Part shown: piece after piece, positions 1 through 6,087 of the stretch
How the letters are laid out: each line of letters begins with the position of its first letter
How positions within the stretch are numbered: position 1 is the stretch's first letter
NCBI GenBank assembly: GCA_012798145.1
Contig: JAAZNT010000017.1
Coordinates: forward strand, 1 to 6,207
From: Thermoanaerobaculaceae bacterium
Lineage (GTDB): Bacteria; Acidobacteriota; UBA4820
DNA length: 6,207 bases
Direction of reading: 5' to 3'
Notes under the pieces: model-generated
Database searches by the model: none
Told to the model about the DNA's origin: nothing
What the model saw: the letters and a program-made list of their open reading frames with translations, nothing else
Made by a program: the position numbers and the translations under genes

Positions 1-702
1 AATTATGGGCATCAGAAAAACATCTTCAAATAGTCCTTTCTCTTTTTTCAAGGAGTGGATTTTTGAATCAACCGCTCTAACATGCTCACCTGTTTCAACT
101 TTTGGAATCAGGATTAAATGAGGATTCTGAGGGATTACAGCCTCAAGGTCCAGAATGCCGAGGGCGCCCTGATTTATTCTGACCATTTTTTCACATTCGC
201 CAAAATCAACATTTCTTAAAGCGTTTCGGACAAGGATTCTTGCCGCGTCTTTTTCGGAAGGAGCGACTGAGTCTTCAAGATCAAGAATCACTCCGTCGGG
301 CTGATGAAGCGATGCGTTAATGAAAAATTTTGGTTCGTTTCCGGGAAGATAGAGTCTTGACCTGCGAAGTCGCTCCCTTTCGCTTTTTTTTGAGAACGAA
401 GGAACCGGGGGAAGAAGAAACTCATTTTTTATTTCGGGGTTTGCTCTTTTGACGGCGCATTCAACTCTTGCCGCAATGACAAAATCAAGGGCTCCGTAAT
501 CTTCGACATAAACATCGGCGTTAAAAACTCCAAGTTCTTTTAGTTCAGATAAAATCAATTCCTTTGTTTTATCGCCGTAGAGAAAACCAACTTTTGATTT
601 TAGTTCAAGTTTTATCCCGCCATCGTCTTTTAATTCAATTTTTACATAGCAGTCAGATCTGACAGATGAGCCAAGCCTTCCCGCTTCGCCGATTTTTCCC
701 AT
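1..702 (-). CDS. Citrate/citramalate lyase-type protein: CitD-like acyl-carrier domain fused to CitE-like lyase domain (C-terminus outside window)
   Basis: The frame gives 234 residues from the ATG at 702 and is still open at the window edge, so the C-terminus is missing. Residues ~1-92 resemble the citrate lyase gamma subunit (acyl carrier, CitD): an N-terminal AG-x-L-x-SS...SDCYVKIEL segment, then ELGVFNADVYVEDYGALDF and VIAARVECAVKRA, matching the CitD 'LGV-x-A-x-V-x-V-x-D-x-GALD-x-VI-x-ARVE' pattern. Residues ~110-234 begin a CitE/HpcH-HpaI lyase domain: SRLYLPGNEP (115-124), VILDLEDSV with EKDAAR (138-155), VRIN with R175, DLEAV (185-189) and IPKVET (199-204). In known enzymes CitE cleaves the acyl-carrier-bound (3S)-citryl or citramalyl thioester. 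About 125 of CitE's ~300 residues are present. The start follows a purine-rich GGGGGAAG and lies 3 nt after the upstream stop. CitD and CitE are usually separate proteins. A CitF-like transferase might follow beyond the window. Citrate versus citramalate specificity is unknown. Confidence 0.85.
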   Translation of the reverse strand, partial: MGKIGEAGRLGSSVRSDCYVKIELKDDGGIKLELKSKVGFLYGDKTKELILSELKELGVFNADVYVEDYGALDFVIAARVECAVKRANPEIKNEFLLPPVPSFSKKSERERLRRSRLYLPGNEPKFFINASLHQPDGVILDLEDSVAPSEKDAARILVRNALRNVDFGECEKMVRINQGALGILDLEAVIPQNPHLILIPKVETGEHVRAVDSKIHSLKKEKGLFEDVFLMPII

Positions 703-705
703 CTT

Positions 706-1197
706 TTACTTCCCCCTTTCGTCAAGAAGTTTCTTTCTGGCATAGTTCAACAAACCGCCACTGTCTCTTATTTTTATCAGTTCTTTGTTAAGAGGCGGGA
801 ATTTGAAACTTTTTTCACCGACAGAAACTTCTCCTTTTAACAAGTCAATTTTAACTTCATCTCCTTCTTTGTAATTGTCAACAGCCTCTTTGCACTCTAT
901 AAGAAGAAGTCCTTGATTTATTGAAGCCCTGAAGAAAATTCTTGCGAAACTCTTTGCTATTATCGCTTCAATTCCCACTGCTTTCAATCCAAGGGCTGGC
1001 TGTTCTCTTGATGAGCCGCAGCCGAAATTTTCTCCGGCAATTATGATGTCACCCTTTTTCACATTCTTTGCGAAATCAGGGTCAAGGTCTTCAAGGAGAT
1101 GTGGGATTATTTCTTAAGCCTTTGAACAAGTATATGTGTATCTTCCCGGAAAAAGAAGATCAGTGTTGACATCATCGCCATATTTAAATACAGCCAT
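706..1197 (-). pseudogene. LeuD-like hydro-lyase small subunit, frame interrupted by an in-frame TAA at codon 28
   Basis: The small (swivel-domain) subunit of a two-subunit 3-isopropylmalate/homoaconitate/dimethylmalate-type hydro-lyase. Read from the ATG at 1197, the frame is 163 codons, the normal LeuD length. It begins MAVFKYGDDVNTDLLFPGRY, the classic LeuD N-terminus with the D-x-x-(N/D)TD motif. Codon 28 (1116-1114) is TAA, then the same frame continues through EIIPHLLEDLDPDFAKNVKKG, the hallmark NFGCGSSREQ (57-66, with S63 and R64) and AKSFARIFFRASINQG (80-96). Without read-through only 118 codons from a GTG at 1062 remain open (706-1062). That product lacks the N-terminal strand and substrate loop, and no good ribosome binding site precedes that GTG. 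The true start has GGGAGG at 1210-1205 with a 7-nt spacer, and its ATG shares one base with the stop of the LeuC-like gene (TAATG), typical of translational coupling. Everything else looks functional, so the stop is either a recent nonsense mutation (e.g. GAA to TAA) or a sequence error. Confidence 0.85.
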
Positions 1198-2456
1198 TAC
1201 AAAACCTCCCGCGGGTCAGTTATTTTCCCCGTCAAAGCGCTTGCCACTACAGTAAGGGGGCTTGCAAGGTAAACTTCGGCGTTTTTACTCCCCATTCTTC
1301 CTTTGAAATTTCTGTTTGAGGAACTGACACAGACTTCCCCTTCAGCAAGAAGCCCCTGATGAGCGCCAAGGCATGGTCCGCAACCGGGAGGAAGAAGGAT
1401 CCCCCCGGCGTCAATTAAAGAATTCAATGTTCCATCTTTAAGCCCTTCCTCAAGAATTGATTTTGAGGCAGGAAGTAGAAGAAGTCTGACATTTTTGGAA
1501 ATTTTCTTTCCTTTCAGAATCTTTGCGGCAAGTCTGAAATCATTTAATCTTCCATTTGTGCAGGTTCCCAAAAGAGCTTGGTTTATTTCCTTTCCTTCAA
1601 CATCTTTTACCTTTGCAGTATTGTCAACGGTGTGCGGCCTTGCAACCATCGGTTCTATTTCATCCAAATTGTAGTTAATAACCTTCTCGTAAGAAGCGTT
1701 TTCATCAGCCCATATCGGCTCAAATTCATTATCCTTTAACTTTCCTTTAAGGTATTCCTCTGTTATTTCGTCGCAGGGAAAGACGGCAATTTTTGCCCCC
1801 ATTTCAATTCCCATATTGGCTATTGTGAACCTGTCGTCAATAGAAATATTTTTGATTTCTCCATCGTATTCAACCGCTTTATAATTCGCTCCGTCTGCGC
1901 CTATGTCCCCGATTATTTTCAAAACGAAATCTTTTCCGGTTGAATAGGTATTAAATTTACCCTTGACGACAATTTTAATGGATGAAGGGACTTTAAGCCA
2001 AGTCTCGCCGGTAAGAAGAAGAACAGCAGCTTCGGTTCTATCTATGCCGGTTGCAAAGCAGTTCAAAGCGCCGTACATACAGGTGTGGCTGTCAGATCCC
2101 AAAATCAATTTTCCGGGAGCGGCAAAACCTTTTTCAACGACAATCTGATGGCATACTCCTTCGCCGACATCAAAGAAATTCTCGATTTGGTAAGTTTTTA
2201 CGAAATCTCTAATTTTTTTGTGTCCCGAAGCTGTTTTTTCATCAACAGCAGGAACGGTGTGGTCTATTGCTATTATTGAAAGGGATTTTGAGATAATTCC
2301 ATACTTATTCAAATCTTCTTCCACTTTTGAAACTATGGCGCTTGTGTTGTCATGGGTTAAAAGGTGGTCGGGCTTGACTATTACTATCTGTCCCACTGAA
2401 ACATCTGTGAGGGCTCCCTTTTTCATCAAAACTTTTTCAGCAAATGTGTGTCCCAT
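1197..2456 (-). CDS. LeuC-like hydro-lyase large subunit (aconitase superfamily, 4Fe-4S)
   Basis: A 419-residue protein of the 3-isopropylmalate dehydratase/homoaconitase large-subunit family, whose usual length is ~420. Such proteins carry a [4Fe-4S] cluster and, with a LeuD-type partner, add or remove water on 2-hydroxy di- or tricarboxylates. Expected motifs are all visible: DHTVP near 65-69, VCHQ with H103, GSDSHT (120-125), the first cluster cysteine in GTCTNGR (C299), the second pair in PPGCGPCLG (C359, C362), NRNFKGRMGS (381-390) and the C-terminal YLASPLTVVASALTGKITDP. The ATG at 2456 is preferred because AGGAG (2467-2463) sits 6 nt upstream. An in-frame TTG at 2462 directly abuts that motif and would add only two residues. 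It starts 14 nt after the single-chain aconitase and its stop overlaps the LeuD-like start, so it forms the pair with that subunit. No leuA or leuB is nearby, so leucine biosynthesis is not favoured. Mesaconate/citramalate, dimethylmalate or citrate-type substrates are possible; the choice is inference. Confidence 0.92.
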   Translation of the reverse strand: MGHTFAEKVLMKKGALTDVSVGQIVIVKPDHLLTHDNTSAIVSKVEEDLNKYGIISKSLSIIAIDHTVPAVDEKTASGHKKIRDFVKTYQIENFFDVGEGVCHQIVVEKGFAAPGKLILGSDSHTCMYGALNCFATGIDRTEAAVLLLTGETWLKVPSSIKIVVKGKFNTYSTGKDFVLKIIGDIGADGANYKAVEYDGEIKNISIDDRFTIANMGIEMGAKIAVFPCDEITEEYLKGKLKDNEFEPIWADENASYEKVINYNLDEIEPMVARPHTVDNTAKVKDVEGKEINQALLGTCTNGRLNDFRLAAKILKGKKISKNVRLLLLPASKSILEEGLKDGTLNSLIDAGGILLPPGCGPCLGAHQGLLAEGEVCVSSSNRNFKGRMGSKNAEVYLASPLTVVASALTGKITDPREVL

Positions 2457-2470
2457 TAGCAACTCCTAAT

Positions 2471-4270
2471 TTACAGCAAACCGCCTTTAAGGTAAATCTC
2501 TTTTTGAACAGAAGACCATTTCTCAAATTTTAAAGTTTCACCGTTTTCTCTTATTATTTCGCCTTTTTCGAAATCAACCTCTATCATTTCGCCTTCTTTT
2601 AGCCCCTTGTCGATCAAATCGCTGACAACAATGGGGAACCCAGAATTTATTGCGTTTCTCTCGTAAATGGCTCCAAAACTTTTTGCGATGATCGCTCCTA
2701 TTTTCAGCGCCTTAAAACAATCAACCGCCTGCTGTCTTGAAGAACCTGCTCCAAAGTTTTCTCTAGTTACAATTATATCACCCTCTTTTGCTTTTTGAGG
2801 AAAATCTTCATAACCTTTCAAATTACCAAAAGCAAACTGTCCCATCTCTTCAATCTTTGTGATTGCAAGGTGTTTGTTGTGGAAAATCATATCTGTGTCA
2901 ATGTTGTCTTTTTTTATTAGCCAAACCCTTCCTTTGATTTTTAAGGGCTTCTTTTCTTGCGGTTTTTCCTTTTTTTCAACGGGGGAAGTTTTTTGCTCTT
3001 TTTGAGGCGGTTCAAATTCAATTTTCATATCAATATTTGAAGGGTCCGTTATAAATCCCGCAACAGCGGAAGCAGCCGCAACTTTTGGGCTTGAAAGATA
3101 AACTTCTCCTTTTCCCTGCTTTCCGGCGAAATTTCTGTTTCCTGTTGATACAGTAACTTCGTTTGGCCCATTTTGACCAACCTGCCCGGCGGCGCAACCT
3201 CCGCAACCTGCGTTTGATATCAACGCCCCAGCATCTTTGAATATTTTGAATAGCCCTTCATCCATAGCCATTTTCCATACTTCATCTGTTGATGGGACAA
3301 TCTTTAAAACAACATTTTTTGCCACTTTTCTGTTTTTGAGAATTTCTGCCGCCTCCCTCAAATCTTCAATTCTTCCGTTTGTGCAAGAGCCGATGAAAAC
3401 GCTGTCAACTCTCTTTCCTCTAACTTCTTCTATGGGAACTGCGTCTTCAGGATGTCCGGGCTTTGAAACCATTATTTCCGCTTTTGTCAAATCAAACCTG
3501 TCTGTCCTTAAATAATTTGCGTTTTTATCTGCGAAAACCGGCTCAAAATCTTTTTTGGTCGCTACATTCCTGAATTTGTCTATTATCTCTTCATTGGGCG
3601 GGAAAAAGATTATAATTGCTCCCATTTCAGTTGCCATTGAAGAGATAGTTATCCTTCCCGAAAGAGGAAGTTTTTCGGCATATTCTCCGTAAATCTCAGC
3701 CGAGACGCCTAATAGCCCGTTTGCCCCGTAATGCTTTAGAAGGAAGAGAGCCACATCTTTTGGCTCAACACCCTTTTTCGGCATCCCTTCCAAAACAATT
3801 TTCACACTTTGAGGAACCTTAAACCACACTTTTCCATAAGCGAAAGCAGCCGCAATATCTATGTCGCCCATTCCCTGACCGAAGGCGCCTATTGCTCCTA
3901 AAATATTTGCGTGAGAATCAGTTGAAACAAATGTTGATGAAGGATAAGCAAGCCCTTTATCAATCGCTATGTGAGTTCCGATGCCGCAATTGATGTCAAA
4001 AACTTTTATTCCCCATTTCTTTGCAAAAATCCTGCATTTTTGCTGATTTTCGGCGTATTTTTGGTCTGAGCCGGTGGGATTGCAATCAAATGTAAAAAAA
4101 GTTTTTGACGGATCTTCAATTGACAACCCATTTTCTTCAATATGCTTGACAACATTCGCTCCGCCGAAATCCCTCGCGACTCTTGAATCTATCTGAATGT
4201 TGACAATTTCTCCGGGAGAAACTGATTTTCTTTCACTATGCAAAGCGATAATTTTTTCAATGATTGTCAT
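2471..4270 (-). CDS. Single-chain aconitase-family hydro-lyase (LeuC-like domain + linker + LeuD-like domain)
   Basis: A 599-residue iron-sulfur hydro-lyase. Residues ~1-412 are the LeuC-like catalytic part: GIGTHIAID with H100, STDSHANILGA with D118 and H120, cluster cysteines C296 (GSCTNGR), C356 and C359 (NAGCGGCAAG), and NRNFAGKQGKGEVYLSSP beginning at 378. Residues ~418-444 are a Lys/Glu/Pro/Gln-rich linker. Residues ~445-599 are the swivel domain with NIDTDM, the substrate-loop candidate NKHLAIT, NFGAGSSRQQ with R512, and AKSFGAIYERNAINSGFP. All residues needed for cluster binding are present, so it should be an active cytoplasmic aconitase-superfamily enzyme. The large-then-small order is that of aconitase, but it is shorter than classical AcnA or AcnB (roughly 750-890). 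ATG 4270 is chosen: AGGAG at 4285-4281 is 10 nt upstream and the HD gene ends at 4276. An in-frame TTG at 4279 overlaps that stop but is one base from the SD. Aconitate hydratase is a reasonable label, but a related substrate cannot be excluded. Confidence 0.9.
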   Translation of the reverse strand: MTIIEKIIALHSERKSVSPGEIVNIQIDSRVARDFGGANVVKHIEENGLSIEDPSKTFFTFDCNPTGSDQKYAENQQKCRIFAKKWGIKVFDINCGIGTHIAIDKGLAYPSSTFVSTDSHANILGAIGAFGQGMGDIDIAAAFAYGKVWFKVPQSVKIVLEGMPKKGVEPKDVALFLLKHYGANGLLGVSAEIYGEYAEKLPLSGRITISSMATEMGAIIIFFPPNEEIIDKFRNVATKKDFEPVFADKNANYLRTDRFDLTKAEIMVSKPGHPEDAVPIEEVRGKRVDSVFIGSCTNGRIEDLREAAEILKNRKVAKNVVLKIVPSTDEVWKMAMDEGLFKIFKDAGALISNAGCGGCAAGQVGQNGPNEVTVSTGNRNFAGKQGKGEVYLSSPKVAAASAVAGFITDPSNIDMKIEFEPPQKEQKTSPVEKKEKPQEKKPLKIKGRVWLIKKDNIDTDMIFHNKHLAITKIEEMGQFAFGNLKGYEDFPQKAKEGDIIVTRENFGAGSSRQQAVDCFKALKIGAIIAKSFGAIYERNAINSGFPIVVSDLIDKGLKEGEMIEVDFEKGEIIRENGETLKFEKWSSVQKEIYLKGGLL

Positions 4271-4275
4271 ATCAA

Positions 4276-4860
4276 TCAATCTCCTATAAGCGTTCCTTTT
4301 TCAAACATAACAAGGGGGTCAAATGTCGCAAAATCTGCTTGATGAATAAAAATCGTTTCGACAACTTTCGGCGCGCCCTCTCCCTCTTTCGCATGGCAGG
4401 CGATGATGTTCAAAATTTCCTCAGGCGCTCCCGCTTCTGAAGCGAATACCATTCCCGACATAGGATGGCGCAAAAGCTTTCCATTCCTGCTTTTTCTAAA
4501 CCCCCCATTTCCGTCGGGCTCAATTTCAACAATTTTGCCTACATCGTGAAGAAGCGCTCCTGCAATCAACCTGTCAAAATTTATTTTGTAAGGGATTTTT
4601 TTGAAATGCTCTTTTTGAGCCAAAGCGAGATGATATGCTCCATAAGTTACAGCCAAAGTATGGTCAAGAAAACTTATCCCTTTGCAGTCAGTTAAAATTG
4701 AAAAAGGCATCGTCTTTAAATCTTCAACGCTTTTAAATTTGCTTTTTCTTAAGGCAAGTTCGTATGTTGTTACAACCGCTTCTCTTAATTTTTCGTCTTT
4801 AATTTTTAAAAGCCAATCTTTGAAGGTTTTCTCAATCTCTTTTCTTAAATTCCCTTTCAT
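4276..4860 (-). CDS. HD-domain metal-dependent phosphohydrolase
   Basis: A 194-residue predicted cytoplasmic HD-superfamily protein. The metal-ligand pattern is H67 (FLDHTLAV), H105-D106 (ALLHDVGK), H132 (LLRHPMSG), H156 (IACHAKEGEG) and D176 (HQADFATFD). The extra histidines between the HD pair and the last Asp are typical of HD proteins with a two-metal site, such as HD-GYP-like or YqeK-like families. Substrates in the superfamily are usually nucleotides or phosphoesters; the substrate here is unknown. ATG 4860 is chosen because AAGGAG (4872-4867) lies 6 nt upstream. The open frame reaches back to a TTG at 4929, but the extra 23 residues have no good SD and would run through the inverted repeat at 4887-4914. 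As first gene of the operon, 5 nt before the aconitase-family gene, it is probably co-expressed with the carboxylic-acid enzymes. A role in nucleotide, signalling or cofactor handling for that pathway is inference only. Confidence 0.85.
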   Translation of the reverse strand: MKGNLRKEIEKTFKDWLLKIKDEKLREAVVTTYELALRKSKFKSVEDLKTMPFSILTDCKGISFLDHTLAVTYGAYHLALAQKEHFKKIPYKINFDRLIAGALLHDVGKIVEIEPDGNGGFRKSRNGKLLRHPMSGMVFASEAGAPEEILNIIACHAKEGEGAPKVVETIFIHQADFATFDPLVMFEKGTLIGD

Positions 4861-4866
4861 CTCAAA

Positions 4867-4872
4867 CTCCTT
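4867..4872 (-). promoter_or_regulatory. Ribosome binding site of the HD-domain gene (decides its start)
   Basis: AAGGAG on the minus strand, with a 6-nt spacer to the ATG at 4860. It is the strongest SD in this region and argues for the 194-residue product over a 217-residue one starting at TTG 4929. Confidence 0.8.
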
Positions 4873-4886
4873 ATCATAGATAATAT

Positions 4887-4914
4887 TTTGCCACTTGAAT
4901 TTAAGTTTGGCAAA
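4887..4914. promoter_or_regulatory. Inverted repeat, candidate operator of the hydro-lyase operon
   Basis: Exact 7-bp arms TTTGCCA (4887-4893) and TGGCAAA (4908-4914) are separated by 14 bp. The inner sequence is itself partly symmetric (CTTGAATTTAAG). The symmetry and ~21-bp centre-to-centre half-site spacing suit binding by a dimeric or tetrameric repressor. It lies 27 bp upstream of the HD gene ATG and just downstream of the candidate minus-strand promoter, so bound protein could block the operon. Alternatively it forms a hairpin in the mRNA leader. No U-tract makes it a terminator. Confidence 0.45.
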
Positions 4915-4927
4915 TTTGAGGACATCC

Positions 4928-4954
4928 AAATTAAAAAGTTGAAATTTTTGTCAA
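4928..4954 (-). promoter_or_regulatory. Candidate promoter for the minus-strand operon
   Basis: On the minus strand a perfect -35 hexamer TTGACA (4954-4949) is followed after 15 bp by TAATTT (4933-4928). The spacer is shorter than the usual 17 bp, so the -10 assignment is weak. It would start transcription near 4921, upstream of the HD gene and of the inverted repeat at 4887-4914. Confidence 0.3.
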
Positions 4955-4966
4955 AAGGTGTAAAAT
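4939..4966 (+). promoter_or_regulatory. Candidate promoter for the GH130 gene
   Basis: TTGAAA (4939-4944) and TAAAAT (4961-4966) are each one base from the sigma-70 consensus, with a 16-bp spacer. Transcription would begin near 4973 and leave a leader of about 42 nt before the ATG at 5015. It overlaps the candidate minus-strand promoter, so the two divergent units could influence each other. Confidence 0.4.
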
Positions 4967-5003
4967 TACTGCTTTAGGTTTATCCTTTTAGGGGGCAACC
5001 CGC

Positions 5004-5009
5004 AGGGAG
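5004..5009 (+). promoter_or_regulatory. Ribosome binding site of the GH130 gene
   Basis: AGGGAG with a 5-nt spacer to the ATG at 5015 supports this start. Confidence 0.7.
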
Positions 5010-5014
5010 CTAAG

Positions 5015-5980
5015 ATGAATGGTTCTAATTTCAAAGCGCTTGGAGTGAATCTTTTCACAAGATGCCCGTCTAATCCAATAATCACCACTCATAACCTTCC
5101 ATATCCCGCAAATTCAATTTTTAATGCAGGGGCGGCAATGGTTGACGGCTGGACTGTTCTTCTTGCGAGAGTTGAAGATATGAGGGGTATTAGCCACCTT
5201 ACTGTTTTAAGAAGCAAAGACGGCGTCTCAAATTGGATTGCTGATGAATCACCCTCTTTTCCGCCCGATCCCGAACACTGTCCGGAAGAACTTTGGGGTA
5301 TTGAAGACCCAAGAATAACTTTTCTTGAAGACCTTCAGGTTTTTGCAGTTTGCTATACCGCCTATTCAAGAAGAGGCCCACAAGTTTCTTTGGCGTTTAC
5401 AAAAGATTTTAAAACTTTTGAAAGGAAGGGAGTAATTCTCCCTCCTGAAGATAAAAACGCTTCTCTTTTTCCCTGCAAATTTAACGACAATTTTGCAGTT
5501 CTGCACAGGCCTGTAGCAGTAGGACAAGATTCAAACATCTGGATATCTTTCTCAACCGATTTGAAAAGGTGGGGAGACCATACTATGATTCTTGAGTGCA
5601 GAAGAGGCGCTTGGTGGGATAGCCACAGGATAGGCGCCTGTCCTCCGCCTTTAAGGACGGAGAAAGGATGGCTCTTGCTCTACCACGGCGTTAGGAATAC
5701 AGTGTCTGGAGCCATTTACAGACTGGGAATCGCTCTTCTTGACTTGAACGATCCAACCAAAGTTTTGAGAAGGTCTGACGAATGGATTTTTGGTCCGAGT
5801 GAACCTTATGAACTTATAGGCGATGTCCACAATGTTGTCTTTCCCTGCGGATGGATTTATGAAGAAGAAAGCAGAAGAATAAGACTTTATTATGGAGCGG
5901 CAGATACTTCCATAGCGCTTGCGACGGCAAGTCTTGATGAAATTCTTGAATACCTTGAGACTTGTCCCCAGCCGAAATAA
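5015..5980 (+). CDS. GH130-family beta-mannoside phosphorylase
   Basis: A 321-residue glycoside hydrolase family 130 protein, a five-bladed beta-propeller. Most characterised members phosphorolyse beta-mannosides (beta-1,4-mannooligosaccharides, mannosyl-glucose or mannosyl-N-acetylglucosamine) to mannose 1-phosphate. Family motifs occur in order: NPIIT (20-24), FNAGA (36-40), LLARVEDMRGISHL (49-62), WGIEDPRIT (94-102) with D98 as the expected catalytic acid, LHRP (163-166), GACPPPLRTEKGWLLLYHG (207-225), YRLGIALLDLNDP (235-247), YELIGDVHNVVFPCG (265-279) and LYYGAAD (291-297). The basic residues expected to bind phosphate (R165, H224 region) are present, which favours a phosphorylase over the hydrolases found in some subgroups. 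There is no signal peptide, so it acts in the cytoplasm on imported oligosaccharides. It is divergent from the hydro-lyase operon, with no sugar transporter or epimerase in the window to narrow the substrate. Confidence 0.9.
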   Translation: MNGSNFKALGVNLFTRCPSNPIITTHNLPYPANSIFNAGAAMVDGWTVLLARVEDMRGISHLTVLRSKDGVSNWIADESPSFPPDPEHCPEELWGIEDPRITFLEDLQVFAVCYTAYSRRGPQVSLAFTKDFKTFERKGVILPPEDKNASLFPCKFNDNFAVLHRPVAVGQDSNIWISFSTDLKRWGDHTMILECRRGAWWDSHRIGACPPPLRTEKGWLLLYHGVRNTVSGAIYRLGIALLDLNDPTKVLRRSDEWIFGPSEPYELIGDVHNVVFPCGWIYEEESRRIRLYYGAADTSIALATASLDEILEYLETCPQPK

Positions 5981-6087
5981 ATAATTTGTGGCGCTCGGCA
6001 AAAAAAATAAAAACCCAAATTTGTCAATAGAATAAATTTCTCCAAAGACTTTTATTAGAGAAAATGGAAGATAAGCAACCAAACAAT

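Noticed and set aside
706..2456. Genuine leuCD for leucine biosynthesis
   Set aside because: No leuA or leuB is adjacent, the substrate loop is atypical, and the next gene is a citrate-lyase-type protein. Not excluded, but not supported.
1963..2469. Short plus-strand open frames within the LeuC-like gene
   Set aside because: They are antisense to a strongly conserved iron-sulfur enzyme and have no motifs of their own.
4861..4929. Upstream extension of the HD gene to TTG 4929
   Set aside because: There is no good SD for TTG, the extension covers the inverted repeat, and ATG 4860 has AAGGAG at ideal spacing.
4973..5014. Possible riboswitch in the GH130 leader (GGGGGCAACCC hairpin near 4991-5001)
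   Set aside because: The leader is only about 42 nt and I could not match it to any known riboswitch consensus; it may simply be a weak hairpin before the SD.
5973..6010. Possible terminator after GH130 (GCCGA...TCGGC followed by an A-run)
   Set aside because: The stem is 5 bp with a loop near 19 nt and is followed by A rather than T on the plus strand, so it is not an intrinsic terminator for this gene.
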